From an uncultured bacterium (GTDB lineage: Bacteria; Bacillota; Clostridia; Lachnospirales; Lachnospiraceae), in contig CANRVD010000011.1 of NCBI GenBank assembly GCA_947643145.1, positions 1-55,214 on the forward strand: 55,214 nucleotides of DNA. The letters are read 5' to 3'. Made by a program: the position numbers and the translations under genes. Of the stretch, positions 9,575 to 17,694 are shown piece by piece. The notes beneath the pieces are model-generated. The model was not told the DNA's origin and searched no databases. It was given only the letters and a program-made list of their open reading frames with translations. Position 1 is the stretch's first letter, and each line of letters starts with the position of its first letter.

Positions 9575-10066
9575 TTAACGGTTGTCAACACGCTCAGGAT
9601 ACATATCATGCCAAAACAACCGTTCCTGCGCCATCTTTTCCCACTTTGTTCCTGCTTTCCCATAATTGCAGTATGGATCAATGGAAATTCCGCCTCTTGG
9701 TGTGAACTTTCCCCACACCTCAATATATTTTGGCTCCATCAGACGGATTAAATCCTTCATAATAATATTAACGCAGTCTTCATGAAAATCACCATGGTTC
9801 CGAAAACTAAAAAGATATAATTTCAGTGATTTACTCTCCACCATCTTTTCTCCCGGCACATAAGAAATCACAATATTGGCAAAATCCGGCTGTCCGGTAA
9901 TCGGACACAGGCTGGTAAACTCTGGGCAGTTAAATTTAACAAAGTAATCATTATCCGGGTGCTTATTTTCAAAGGTTTCCAACACATCCGGTGCATAATC
10001 CCCTTTATATTCTATATTTTGATTTCCAAGCAATGTAATCCCTTTTTCCTCTTCTCTTCTACTCAT
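9575..10066 (-). CDS. queF: NADPH-dependent 7-cyano-7-deazaguanine reductase (preQ1 synthase)
   Basis: A 163-residue unimodular QueF that reduces the nitrile of preQ0 to the amine preQ1 in queuosine biosynthesis. The catalytic Cys54 ([11 protein letters not shown]) and Asp61 are present, with the QueF signature [20 protein letters not shown] (about residues 77-96), which carries the NADPH/substrate residues. The T-fold is related to GTP cyclohydrolase I. It is the last gene of the que cluster, separated from queC by a 159-bp palindromic element (10133-10291) that may partly uncouple its expression. The assignment is very firm. Confidence 0.96.
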   Translation of the reverse strand: MSRREEEKGITLLGNQNIEYKGDYAPDVLETFENKHPDNDYFVKFNCPEFTSLCPITGQPDFANIVISYVPGEKMVESKSLKLYLFSFRNHGDFHEDCVNIIMKDLIRLMEPKYIEVWGKFTPRGGISIDPYCNYGKAGTKWEKMAQERLFWHDMYPERVDNR

Positions 10067-10128
10067 GTTCTGTCATGCCTTTCCTTTCTTTCTTATAACA
10101 TCAGGACAATAATTCCTTTATATTACTC

Positions 10129-10295
10129 CTAGTACAACGAATATTAAGTAATTGGCAGTTTGACTTGCTTATTTTCCTGATAGCACTACTCCCCAAGCCT
10201 CGACGTAGCCACCGCTACGCCTGCGTTTGTGAAGCAGCACTCTCAGAAAAATATTCTGCGTCAAACTATCCAAAACTTAATTTTCGTTGTACTAG
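10129..10295. mobile_element. MITE-like palindromic element A with CTAG duplications
   Basis: A 159-bp element (10133-10291) with terminal inverted repeats beginning TACAACGAA at both ends, flanked by CTAG at 10129-10132 and 10292-10295. The arms stay complementary for about 60 bases. The centre forms a small hairpin GACGTAGCCACCGCTACG. No coding capacity. The TAG of the right-hand CTAG (minus strand) is the stop codon of queC. A related element of 158 bp lies at 30614-30771, and a partial relative begins near 55126. Confidence 0.75.
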
Positions 10296-10972
10296 TACAC
10301 TGGGTCTTTTACCCCATTCAGCCGAAATGCCTCTGCCCTGTCAAGACATGTTCCACAGACACCGCACGGCTCTTCCTTTCCCTCATAGCAGCTCCATGTC
10401 AGCTCATATGGAACCTTCCGCTCCAGCCCAATCTTTACAACCTCTGTCTTAGTCATATTTACAAATGGAGCTTCTACCATAAGTTGGTTTCCGCTTCCAA
10501 TATAAATTGCTTCCGAAATCGCCTTATTAAAATCACTGCTGCAATCTGGATAGGCATTCCCAGCAGCATCATCCGCATGCGCACCATAATAAATCACTTC
10601 GCAGCCATACGAAAGCGCTATACTGGCCGCCGAGGACAAAAAAAGACCATTTCGAAATGGAACATAGGTTGATACCGGCTTTCCTTCCGTCTTTTCTAAC
10701 TGCTCCGCGTAAGCTTCTGCCGGAATCTCCTGTGTCGAATGCTGCAGCAAAGAGCAATTACTATGCTCAAAAATCTTTGCCAAATCAAGGCAGATATGCT
10801 CTACACCATAATGCCTTGCAACTGCATCCGAAGCCTGGATTTCCTTTTCATGCTTCTGTCCATACGAAATGGAGAGTGCTACAACATTTTCCCTTCCAAA
10901 ACGCTCCACCGCCAGTCCAAGACAGGTTGTACTGTCAATTCCTCCACTTGATAAAACCATTGCTTTCATCAT
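10292..10972 (-). CDS. queC: 7-cyano-7-deazaguanine synthase
   Basis: A 226-residue QueC that converts 7-carboxy-7-deazaguanine to preQ0 using ATP and ammonia. The PP-loop ATP-binding motif SSGGIDSTTC is at residues 8-17, and the C-terminal zinc-binding cysteines appear in SCYEGKEEPCGVCGTC (about 194-209). Length matches the family. The start may be either of two adjacent ATG codons; GAGG lies a few bases before both. The stop codon TAG is part of the CTAG flanking the inserted palindromic element, so the C-terminus DPVY is at the insertion boundary. It lies 20 bases after folE in the same operon. Confidence 0.95.
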   Translation of the reverse strand: MMKAMVLSSGGIDSTTCLGLAVERFGRENVVALSISYGQKHEKEIQASDAVARHYGVEHICLDLAKIFEHSNCSLLQHSTQEIPAEAYAEQLEKTEGKPVSTYVPFRNGLFLSSAASIALSYGCEVIYYGAHADDAAGNAYPDCSSDFNKAISEAIYIGSGNQLMVEAPFVNMTKTEVVKIGLERKVPYELTWSCYEGKEEPCGVCGTCLDRAEAFRLNGVKDPVY

Positions 10973-10992
10973 TTACCTCATTTCTCCTGTTT

Positions 10993-11571
10993 CTATCCTT
11001 CTAACCGCATCTGCAAAAACTTATCCTCACGAAAAGCCCCCCGCAAAGTATATGTTTTGGTAGCCGCCGTCCCTTTTTTTATTCCCCTTGCCGTCATACA
11101 GCTATGGGTTCCCTCTATCACAACTGCCACATCCTCACTTCCAAGAATCTCCTGTAATATTTGGGCAATATCAGAGCCAATCCTTTCCTGAAGCTGCAGC
11201 CTCTTCCCAACCATATCCGCAATACGCGCAATCTTACTAAGGCCGATCACCTTTCCTTTTGGAAGATACGCCACTGTCACCTTCATATCATACATCAGTG
11301 CCAAATGATGCTCACAATAGCTGAAAATCTCAATATCCTTCACCAGAACCATATCCTGACTGGCATTCGTAAAATCCATCTTATCCTCAAACGTTTTGTG
11401 AAACATTTCTGCAATCTCATGATTGCTGTAGTTCATCCCCTCAAAAACCTCTTCATACATCCGTGCTACCCTGTCCGGTGTTTCTTTTAAACCTTCTCTG
11501 TCCGGATTATCCCCCAGAGCTGCCAAAATTCCTCTAACATGCTCCTTAATTGCTTCTGTATCAATTGCCAT
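10993..11571 (-). CDS. folE: GTP cyclohydrolase I
   Basis: A 192-residue type I GTP cyclohydrolase that makes dihydroneopterin triphosphate from GTP. Zinc ligands are seen in YCEHHL (about residue 84) and SCMTARG (about 155). In this operon, between queE and queC, the product feeds QueD and thus queuosine synthesis; it may also serve folate. The start is an ATG with GGAGG seven bases upstream (residue 14 of the longest frame). The 69-base gap to queE holds a small GC hairpin, GCACACCGGCTTCGCTGATG, similar to a module in repeat family A. Confidence 0.95.
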   Translation of the reverse strand: MAIDTEAIKEHVRGILAALGDNPDREGLKETPDRVARMYEEVFEGMNYSNHEIAEMFHKTFEDKMDFTNASQDMVLVKDIEIFSYCEHHLALMYDMKVTVAYLPKGKVIGLSKIARIADMVGKRLQLQERIGSDIAQILQEILGSEDVAVVIEGTHSCMTARGIKKGTAATKTYTLRGAFREDKFLQMRLEG

Positions 11572-11640
11572 ATTCTGCCTCCATGCTGCGACTGTTTTTA
11601 AAAAGCACACCGGCTTCGCTGATGCGCTAAATTTACGCTG

Positions 11641-12303
11641 TCAAACCCCCTGCTTCTCCGGATCCCAGATTATCTTGTGCATCTGTAGCTGCATACGCGC
11701 CTGTGTCCAATGATGCTCCTTCATAAACTCCACGATCTCTTCCAGCTTAATTTCACCAAAGACTGGACTGATTAGGAGATTGCATTGTCCGTCTGATAAA
11801 AATCTCTTTGACACATCATATGCCCGTTCCATATCTCTATTATCAGAAACGACAAACTTTACTGTGTCCTTTTTTGTCAAAAACGAAAAATTCCTGATAT
11901 CCATTTTATCTTCCATGCCACTGCCGCCAAGCTTATAATCCATTGTAAAGGAAAGATTTGGTGAAATCCCTGCAAATTCCTGCAACGCTACACTTCCATT
12001 TGTTTCAATTTCCACAAAAAAACCGGCTTCTGTAAGTTTCGTAAGAAGCAGCCGCATTCCTTTTCTTAATAGCGGCTCACCGCCTGTTACTGTTACATTT
12101 TTTACTTTATATCGTTTTACTTCATGTACAATCTCTTCCTCATCCATTTCCCTGAACTCTGCATCCTCTACATTTGCCCAGGCAGTATCACAATACCTGC
12201 AGGCAAGGTTACAGCCTTTCAAACGAAGGAACACAGCAAGCTCGCCTGCCTTCATTCCCTCCCCGTTAATGCTTTGGAAAATTTCTACTACTTCATATTT
12301 CAT
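11641..12303 (-). CDS. queE: 7-carboxy-7-deazaguanine synthase (radical SAM)
   Basis: A 220-residue radical SAM enzyme that contracts 6-carboxytetrahydropterin to 7-carboxy-7-deazaguanine. The [4Fe-4S]-binding cysteines are Cys31, Cys35 and Cys38 in CNLACRYCDT, preceded by the QueE-typical N-terminus EIFQSINGEG (residues 7-16), which binds substrate. TVTGGEPLLR follows, the usual GGEP SAM-binding motif. The start is taken at the ATG seven bases after the queD stop; the longest frame would overlap queD. Middle gene of the que operon. Confidence 0.94.
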   Translation of the reverse strand: MKYEVVEIFQSINGEGMKAGELAVFLRLKGCNLACRYCDTAWANVEDAEFREMDEEEIVHEVKRYKVKNVTVTGGEPLLRKGMRLLLTKLTEAGFFVEIETNGSVALQEFAGISPNLSFTMDYKLGGSGMEDKMDIRNFSFLTKKDTVKFVVSDNRDMERAYDVSKRFLSDGQCNLLISPVFGEIKLEEIVEFMKEHHWTQARMQLQMHKIIWDPEKQGV

Positions 12304-12310
12304 ATCCTGC

Positions 12311-12730
12311 TCATTTCCGGTATGATGCACAGTTATTCGGTGTTTCATACACATGGACTACTGCAACATCATATCCTTTTGCTACAAAAAGTTCATAAAA
12401 ATGCCTTGCGAAATTTTCTGCCGTTGGCCGGAACGCAAGCTCCACCACCGGAAAACCTTCTTCTGCTAACGCTTCCATCGTCTTGTCCTTTAAGGTTTTT
12501 TGCTCAATCAATAAAGTGTGGTCATAGCTGTCCACGATTTCCTTCAGCTCCTCCTTTAAGGTAGAAAAATCCACACACATTCCCCTCTGCTGTAAATCCT
12601 CCCTTAATTCCTCTGACTGCACCTGTAACAGTACCCTCCAGCGGTGCCCATGTATATTTCCACACTTTCCAATATACCCTGACAGAAAATGCGCAGAATC
12701 AAAACTCTGTTCTATTGTTAACTGATACAT
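12311..12730 (-). CDS. queD: 6-carboxy-5,6,7,8-tetrahydropterin synthase
   Basis: A 139-residue QueD, which turns dihydroneopterin triphosphate into 6-carboxytetrahydropterin. Zinc-binding His14, His27 and His29 and the catalytic Cys23 are visible in FDSAHFL and KCGNIHGHRW. DSYDHTLL (about residues 77-84) and NFARHFYE follow as in the family. The start is the ATG before YQLTIEQ, with CGGAGG eight bases upstream. First gene of the queD-queE-folE-queC-queF operon. Its leader carries two hairpins but no match to the class I preQ1 riboswitch consensus that I can see. Confidence 0.95.
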   Translation of the reverse strand: MYQLTIEQSFDSAHFLSGYIGKCGNIHGHRWRVLLQVQSEELREDLQQRGMCVDFSTLKEELKEIVDSYDHTLLIEQKTLKDKTMEALAEEGFPVVELAFRPTAENFARHFYELFVAKGYDVAVVHVYETPNNCASYRK

Positions 12731-12755
12731 ATCAATCCTCCGTTTCGTATTGAAA

Positions 12756-12798
12756 GGGAACGTCAGCACGTTTCCCTGGCAAAACGCTAATGCGTTTT
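12756..12798 (-). promoter_or_regulatory. Two tandem hairpins in the queD leader
   Basis: On the minus strand, AAAACGC-ATTA-GCGTTTT (12781-12798) is followed at once by GGGAAACGTGCTGACGTTCCC (12756-12776), which ends in TTTC about 26 bases before the queD start. The second hairpin resembles an attenuator, but its U-tract is weak. A promoter with TTGTTT and CATAGT boxes 18 bases apart may lie upstream; this is weak. Confidence 0.35.
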
Positions 12799-12841
12799 TT
12801 TTGATGACCACTATGCTGTGCCAAGCTTACTTTAAACAATA

Positions 12842-12873
12842 GATTGCAGGCTTTGCCGGCAAACTTATTGCCA
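12842..12873. repeat. 32-bp dispersed palindromic element E, copy 1
   Basis: The element reads GATTGCAGGCTTTGCCGGCA and then AACTTATTGCCA. A TTGC-GGC/GCC-GCAA stem with one A-G mismatch forms its core. 28 of 32 bases match copy 2 at 24947-24978. It lies about ten bases past a minus-strand intrinsic terminator. Confidence 0.7.
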
Positions 12874-12879
12874 CAATTC

Positions 12880-12902
12880 AAAAAAGCAGGACAAGCCTGC
12901 TT
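12880..12902 (-). terminator. Intrinsic terminator after the LysR gene
   Basis: Minus strand: AGCAGG-CTTGT-CCTGCT followed by TTTTT, about 95 bases past the LysR stop codon. It would end the por-lysR transcript before the que operon. Confidence 0.8.
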
Positions 12903-12995
12903 TTCCATAAGAATATAGTATCCCCATTCAGCAGCCCTAGTTTTGTTTATAGACAGGATGGTACTAATGAACTGTCTTTTTATAATTCCTGCATC

Positions 12996-13886
12996 TTAAC
13001 TCTTCTTCTGATATTCTTCCTGCTGGTATGCTGCCAGAACATGATTATACATCGTTCTGACTGCCGGTGCCATAAATTCAGGATTCATAACCGCAATTCC
13101 AATAATCCGGTATGCTTCCGGCAAAACCCGGTAAGAATCTACCTGATAGGGAATATCATTCATAACCATTTCCGGCATAATACAGATTCCAAATCCATGT
13201 GCTACCATTGCAATCGTGGAAAGGTCATCTACCACATGGTAATTAGACTGAATGTCCAAAGAATTTTCCTTTAAAAAATTCTGGATATCGGCATCGGTTG
13301 ATTCCCTCTGTGTCACAAACTGATGCCCTCTCATCTCATCAATTCCCATAAACTCCTGTGTACTATTCCTGCTACCTTTAGGCACGACACAGAGAAGCGG
13401 GTCTTTGTAAAGCGGCTCAATCGGAATATCACCGGCACTGGATACCGATAAAAACCCCAAATCGACAACACCGTTTTTAATCCAGTATACAACATCATCA
13501 TATGTTCCCTGAAAAACCTCTATCGTAATCCCTGGATATTCTTTCCCAAAAGAATGCATAACATTTGGAAGCCAGTTGGTACAAACACTGGAAAAACATC
13601 CTACCTTGACTTTTCCCTGCTTTAATCCGTTGAATTCTGCGATTGCCTGCTGCAGACTCTCATCACTGTTTAACACAGCATTCACATAAGGAAGCAGGTG
13701 CTCTCCATAATTCGTCAAAGTAACACCAAGCTTACTGCGGTTCAAAACAGAAAAACCAAGTTCATTTTCCAAAGATGCAATCGTATGGCTAATCGCCGAA
13801 GGCGTCAGACCAAGGATATCCGCTGCCTTTCGGAAACTGCCCTGATCAGCAACTGTTTTTAAAACCTGATAAGATAAAAGTGTCAT
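12996..13886 (-). CDS. LysR-family transcriptional regulator
   Basis: A 296-residue LysR regulator. The N-terminal winged helix-turn-helix (about residues 1-60, SFRKAADILGLTPSAISHTIASLE) is typical, followed by a linker helix and a periplasmic-binding-protein-like effector domain (about 90-290). Its start is three bases from the porB stop, so it is the last gene of the por operon and probably controls it. A candidate operator with ATGAA-N5-TTCAT symmetry lies upstream of the porG promoter (17144-17158). The effector is unknown; a link to oxidoreductase or redox state is inferred from position only. Confidence 0.9.
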   Translation of the reverse strand: MTLLSYQVLKTVADQGSFRKAADILGLTPSAISHTIASLENELGFSVLNRSKLGVTLTNYGEHLLPYVNAVLNSDESLQQAIAEFNGLKQGKVKVGCFSSVCTNWLPNVMHSFGKEYPGITIEVFQGTYDDVVYWIKNGVVDLGFLSVSSAGDIPIEPLYKDPLLCVVPKGSRNSTQEFMGIDEMRGHQFVTQRESTDADIQNFLKENSLDIQSNYHVVDDLSTIAMVAHGFGICIMPEMVMNDIPYQVDSYRVLPEAYRIIGIAVMNPEFMAPAVRTMYNHVLAAYQQEEYQKKS

Positions 13887-13889
13887 ATT

Positions 13890-14834
13890 TTATGCCCTTG
13901 CACATTTATATAGTAAATCTTCCCAACGCCTGTCAACCTCAGCCTGAAACTGTACCAGCAAATCCTCATTTCCCTTTTTGAAAAGGTGTTTAAATCTTCC
14001 CTGCTCTCGGAGGAAGTCTTCAATCGGAAGCTTCTTTTTGGGCTCATAGGAAAGACTCCACTTTCCATGTTCCACCTCAAAGAGCGGCCAGTAGCAGGTC
14101 TCAACTGCCAGCTTGCAAATCTTCATAATATCAGGCGTATCATAACGCCAGCCTCTTGGGCATGGTGCCATAATATTTAAAAAGCTGGCGCCTTCTGTAT
14201 AAATTGCTTTTTCAGATTTTCTATGGATATCCTCAAAGTTCGTTGTAAATGTAGTCTGCGCAACATACGGTACGTCATGGTCAGCAATAATGCTTGCCAA
14301 ATCCTTACGGTTCTGCATCTTGCCATTTGACTTTTTGCCAACCGGGGTAGTCGTTGTATCTGCGTACATCGGCGTAGCAGACGAACGCTGGATTCCGGTA
14401 TTCATATACGCACCATTATCGTAACAGACATATACCATATCATGACCACGTTCCATCGCACCGGACAAAGACTGAAATCCGATATCGTATGTTCCGCCGT
14501 CACCACCAAAGGTAATAAACTTAAAATTCACATCCTCTGGAAGCTTTCCTCTTTTCTTCAAAACTTTATAAGCAGTTTCAACACCACTAAGCGTTGCCCC
14601 TGCATTTTCAAATGCATTATGGATATAACTGTCTTCCCACGCTGTGTAAGGATACATAAAGGAAGATACCTCAAGACAGCCTGTTGCATTTCCAATTACT
14701 GCATGGTCCCCCTCGTGAAGTGCGCGAAGCACCGCACGGACACCAATTGTCGCTCCACAGCCTGCACACATACGATGTCCTGGTGCAAGTCTGTCCGGCT
14801 TATTCATCATGGTTTTTAAACTATAATCACTCAT
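13890..14834 (-). CDS. porB: 2-oxoacid:ferredoxin oxidoreductase (pyruvate synthase), beta subunit
   Basis: The 314-residue beta subunit binds thiamine pyrophosphate. GDGGTYDIG (about residues 107-115) is the TPP/Mg motif, and the CAGCG motif near the N-terminus (Cys23, Cys26) is a cluster ligand pair seen in this subunit. It works with the alpha, gamma and delta subunits encoded just upstream to oxidise pyruvate or a related 2-oxoacid to acyl-CoA, passing electrons to ferredoxin. Many Clostridia carry both this four-subunit enzyme and a one-chain PFOR. Substrate choice (pyruvate or 2-oxoisovalerate) cannot be settled by eye; PorB-like length favours pyruvate. Confidence 0.9.
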   Translation of the reverse strand: MSDYSLKTMMNKPDRLAPGHRMCAGCGATIGVRAVLRALHEGDHAVIGNATGCLEVSSFMYPYTAWEDSYIHNAFENAGATLSGVETAYKVLKKRGKLPEDVNFKFITFGGDGGTYDIGFQSLSGAMERGHDMVYVCYDNGAYMNTGIQRSSATPMYADTTTTPVGKKSNGKMQNRKDLASIIADHDVPYVAQTTFTTNFEDIHRKSEKAIYTEGASFLNIMAPCPRGWRYDTPDIMKICKLAVETCYWPLFEVEHGKWSLSYEPKKKLPIEDFLREQGRFKHLFKKGNEDLLVQFQAEVDRRWEDLLYKCARA

Positions 14835-14844
14835 CTGCGGCCTC

Positions 14845-16026
14845 CTATTTACGTAATCTCACATATTGGTATTGCTCTACTTCTTTTCCATTCACTATCA
14901 TATCATCTAATTCAGAAAAGATATCACAGGCATCCCCAACGGTAAAGTCACGCCCTGCAAGACCATAGATATAATTCACTGTTTCAATCATTACCTTATT
15001 ACGGAAAAGTCCGGCAGATACTTCACTTCCAAGAGGGCCTCCATTTCCATTATAGCTTTCACACCTGTCCATAATTGCAACTGCCTTGCAATTTTTCAAT
15101 GCCATAGCAATTTCCTCTGCCGGAAATGGGCGGAACACGCGAAGCTTTAACACGCCGACCTTCTTTCCTTTATCCCGAAGGTCATCCACAGCCTGCTTTG
15201 CCGTACCGGCTGCCGAACCCATAATAAGCATAATATAATCTGCATCCTGTGTTTTATATTCCTCAAAAAGACCATATTCCCTGCCGGAAATCTTTTGAAA
15301 TTTCTTTGCTACTTCTAAAATAACTTCTTTGGAGTTTTCCAAAGCAATCTCCTGGTTTTTCTTGGCCTCCATTGCATAATTGCTGACAGAATAAGGCCCT
15401 ACTGCAATCGGTTTGCCGGGATTTAACAAAAACTCCTCCGGCTGGTATTCCCCTACGAAATTTTTAACGGGTTCATCCTCCAGCAGGGTAATATTTTCTA
15501 CCGCATGGCTGGTAATAAAGCCATCCTGGCAAATCATTACCGGAAGGTGTACTCTGGTATCTTCTGCAATCGGATATGCCTGAATGAAATTATCATATGC
15601 CTCCTGGTTATTTTCCGCATAAATCTGAATCCATCCGGTGTCTCTTGCACCCATACCATCAGAATGGTCACAGTTAATGTTAATCGGGCCGGATAATGTA
15701 CGGTTTACCAAAGCAAGTACAAGCGGAAGACGGTTTGAGGCTGCAAGCAGAAGTTCCTCCCACATCAGCGCCAGTCCGGCCGAAGACGTTGCCGTAAGGC
15801 TTCTTGCTCCGGCTGCCTCCGCACCAATCGTTGCGCTCATTGCAGAATGCTCACTTTCTACCGGAATAAACTCTGTATCTATCTCTCCATTTGCTATATA
15901 TGTAGACACCATCTGCGGAATTTCTGTAGAAGGGGTAATTGGAAACGCCGGCATAACATCCGGATTGATTTGGCGGATTGCAAAAGAAACCGCCTCGTTT
16001 CCTGACATACGTTCTTTTATTGCCAT
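14845..16026 (-). CDS. porA: 2-oxoacid:ferredoxin oxidoreductase, alpha subunit
   Basis: A 393-residue alpha subunit. The N-terminal pyrimidine-binding domain of POR contains AFPITPSTEIPQ (about residues 29-40) and the conserved SATIGAEAAGARSLTATSSA segment. The second half is a transketolase C-like domain, with IMDRCESYNGNGGPLGSEV near the end. The start ATG overlaps the porD stop codon (TAATG), which shows translational coupling. Expected to form the heterotetramer with the neighbours. The assignment is firm. Confidence 0.93.
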   Translation of the reverse strand: MAIKERMSGNEAVSFAIRQINPDVMPAFPITPSTEIPQMVSTYIANGEIDTEFIPVESEHSAMSATIGAEAAGARSLTATSSAGLALMWEELLLAASNRLPLVLALVNRTLSGPININCDHSDGMGARDTGWIQIYAENNQEAYDNFIQAYPIAEDTRVHLPVMICQDGFITSHAVENITLLEDEPVKNFVGEYQPEEFLLNPGKPIAVGPYSVSNYAMEAKKNQEIALENSKEVILEVAKKFQKISGREYGLFEEYKTQDADYIMLIMGSAAGTAKQAVDDLRDKGKKVGVLKLRVFRPFPAEEIAMALKNCKAVAIMDRCESYNGNGGPLGSEVSAGLFRNKVMIETVNYIYGLAGRDFTVGDACDIFSELDDMIVNGKEVEQYQYVRLRK

Positions 16027-16331
16027 TATTCATTTCCCTCCTTCATCTCAATTGCATCAAAAGGACATACATTGGCGCAAATGCCGCATCCTTTGCAGTG
16101 GTCCATATCAAAAGCAAGACGCCTGCCATCCTGTACCGGAATACTGGAATCCGGGCAAACCGGTGCACAAAGCAGACACTGCTTACACTTATCTTCATGG
16201 AAAACCGGTGTATTTGTTCTCCACTCCCCTGTCTTAAAATGCTTTGAAGTGGCTCCGGCAAAAATCATAAGTCCCTCTGTTAACTGGTCATGAGGAGTCT
16301 TTTCATTTATTTTTGTTATATCGGTTCTCAT
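16026..16331 (-). CDS. porD: 2-oxoacid:ferredoxin oxidoreductase, delta (ferredoxin-like) subunit
   Basis: A 101-residue protein with two [4Fe-4S] motifs: Cys49/52/55/59 (CKQCLLCAPVCP) and Cys79/82/85/89 (CKGCGICANVCP). It relays electrons from the TPP site of the enzyme to external ferredoxin. The start is an ATG with TTGGAG eight bases upstream; the longest frame starts with a TTG inside that ribosome site. Second gene of the gamma-delta-alpha-beta operon. Confidence 0.94.
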   Translation of the reverse strand: MRTDITKINEKTPHDQLTEGLMIFAGATSKHFKTGEWRTNTPVFHEDKCKQCLLCAPVCPDSSIPVQDGRRLAFDMDHCKGCGICANVCPFDAIEMKEGNE

Positions 16332-16386
16332 TGTATTAATCTCCAATCAGTTACTTTTTTAAAGCAGTTTACAACTATAGTACTAG

Positions 16387-16995
16387 TTAGGCAGAAATCG
16401 TAAGCTGTTCTGCCTCCATCGTCCCTTCTACTTTATCAAATGCCATTTCCAGTGCTTTCATGTTTCCATCAATCACTTCCGGCTTCTTTGCAAACTTATG
16501 CTGATAAGATGCGCGCATTTCTTTGATAAATTTCTCTCTCGGCATTACCTTGCTGACTGCTACTGCTGCTGCGAGCATCGGGGAATTCGGGAAATTCTTT
16601 CCCAATGTCTCCACAGATATTTTTCTGGCATCCACCATAAATACACGGCCTTCATAACCGCCCAGATGCTCTTCGATTTCTTCCCTTGACTTTGCTGTGT
16701 TGATAATAATCGCACCTGTTTTTTTCAGTCCTGCTGTTACGTCTACCGAGCCAAGCAATGTTTCATCAACCACTACAACATAATCCGGGTGATATATATT
16801 AGAATGAACACGAATCTTGTCAGAACTAATTCTGTTGTACGCTGTAATCGGCGCTCCCATACGCTCCGGGCCATACTCTGGGAATCCCTGTACATTACGT
16901 CCTGTCTTAAAAGCAACATCAGCAAGCAGCAAAGCTGCCGTCTTTGCACCCTGACCACCACGTCCATGCCATCTGATTTCAATTCCGTTCTTCAT
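16387..16995 (-). CDS. porG: 2-oxoacid:ferredoxin oxidoreductase, gamma subunit
   Basis: A 202-residue gamma subunit, recognised by RWHGRGGQGAKTAALLLA (about residues 7-24) and a C-terminal region typical of the POR gamma domain, which helps bind CoA. The chosen ATG has GGAGG seven bases upstream. First gene of the operon and about 100 bases downstream of a good promoter. Its TAA stop is followed immediately by CTAGTACTATAG, which matches the ends of the CTAG-flanked palindromic elements elsewhere in the window. Confidence 0.92.
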   Translation of the reverse strand: MKNGIEIRWHGRGGQGAKTAALLLADVAFKTGRNVQGFPEYGPERMGAPITAYNRISSDKIRVHSNIYHPDYVVVVDETLLGSVDVTAGLKKTGAIIINTAKSREEIEEHLGGYEGRVFMVDARKISVETLGKNFPNSPMLAAAVAVSKVMPREKFIKEMRASYQHKFAKKPEVIDGNMKALEMAFDKVEGTMEAEQLTISA

Positions 16996-17095
16996 TTCTT
17001 CCTCCACTTTCCTGCGCCTGTCTGCGCATATCCTTTTCATATTTTTAAGCATTGACAACGAATATCAATGCTGTGCTGTTCATACGCACTCTACT

Positions 17096-17158
17096 ATTAT
17101 ATATTTCTGATAGAAAATGTAAAGAGTTTTTTTCATTTTTGTAATGAATTTTTTTCAT
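17096..17158 (-). promoter_or_regulatory. por operon promoter and candidate LysR operator
   Basis: Minus strand: -35 TTTACA (17119-17124), 17-base spacer, -10 TATAAT (17096-17101). Twenty bases upstream lies ATGAA-N5-TTCAT (17144-17158), a dyad of the size LysR proteins bind, with a second half-site ATGAA closer in. The LysR gene at the end of this operon is the likely binder. Confidence 0.6.
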
Positions 17159-17230
17159 CTGCCATGCAGAATATTTTAATTTTTTTTAAAGGGCTGCTGC
17201 CCTAAGGCAACAACCCTTTATCCTGTTTTC

Positions 17231-17659
17231 TTATTCTTCCCTGAGATTTTCCTCTGCCATACTAAGAAGCCTTAACAAAACCTCTCTCTCCTCTTTTGAA
17301 AAACCTTTAAATGTTTTTTGTTCCAAATCCTCTACCACATCCTCTAGACGGTCTGCCATAGCCTTTCCTTCTTCGGTTAGATAAATCCTGTTTGCATGTT
17401 TCCCCCCTGATACATAACAGGATTTTTTTTTGATAAAATTCTGTTTTTCCATTTTCGACAAAAGAACAGTCAGTGTAGACTGACGAATTCCGCAGAATTC
17501 TGCCAAATCCTTCTGCACATACCCATCCTGCCTGTTTAAAATATACAGAACTTTAGGCTGTCCTTCTGTTAACCCCATTGCAGTAAATGCCTTCCTGCTT
17601 GCTTCCGCGTGGGCAGAGGAAGCTGCTAATAATGCCAAAAATATCTTATCACATGCCAT
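17231..17659 (-). CDS. MarR-family transcriptional regulator
   Basis: A 142-residue winged-helix regulator. The DNA-binding segment covers about residues 45-95 (YVQKDLAEFCGIRQSTLTVL, then the wing with LTEEGKAMADRLE), flanked by dimerisation helices. GGAGA lies before the ATG. It follows the two fused ABC exporters by 35 bases in the same direction, so it is probably the last gene of that operon and may respond to an exported compound. The hairpin after its stop (about 17187-17220) has no U-tract on its own strand, so termination there is uncertain. Confidence 0.9.
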   Translation of the reverse strand: MACDKIFLALLAASSAHAEASRKAFTAMGLTEGQPKVLYILNRQDGYVQKDLAEFCGIRQSTLTVLLSKMEKQNFIKKKSCYVSGGKHANRIYLTEEGKAMADRLEDVVEDLEQKTFKGFSKEEREVLLRLLSMAEENLREE

Positions 17660-17694
17660 ATCTCTGTCTCCTTATTTTGTAGCAACTTTTTCTA

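Noticed and set aside
10165..10672. Plus-strand frames across element A and queC
   Set aside because: They run antisense to queC and through the palindromic element; no start signals.
12731..12880. Class I preQ1 riboswitch upstream of queD
   Set aside because: I looked for the C-rich loop and A-rich tail of the class I aptamer and did not find them; only generic hairpins are seen.
17187..17220. Intrinsic terminator after the MarR gene
   Set aside because: A strong stem exists (AAAGGGTTGTTGCC with GGCAGCAGCCCTTT), but on the gene's strand it is followed by A residues, not U.
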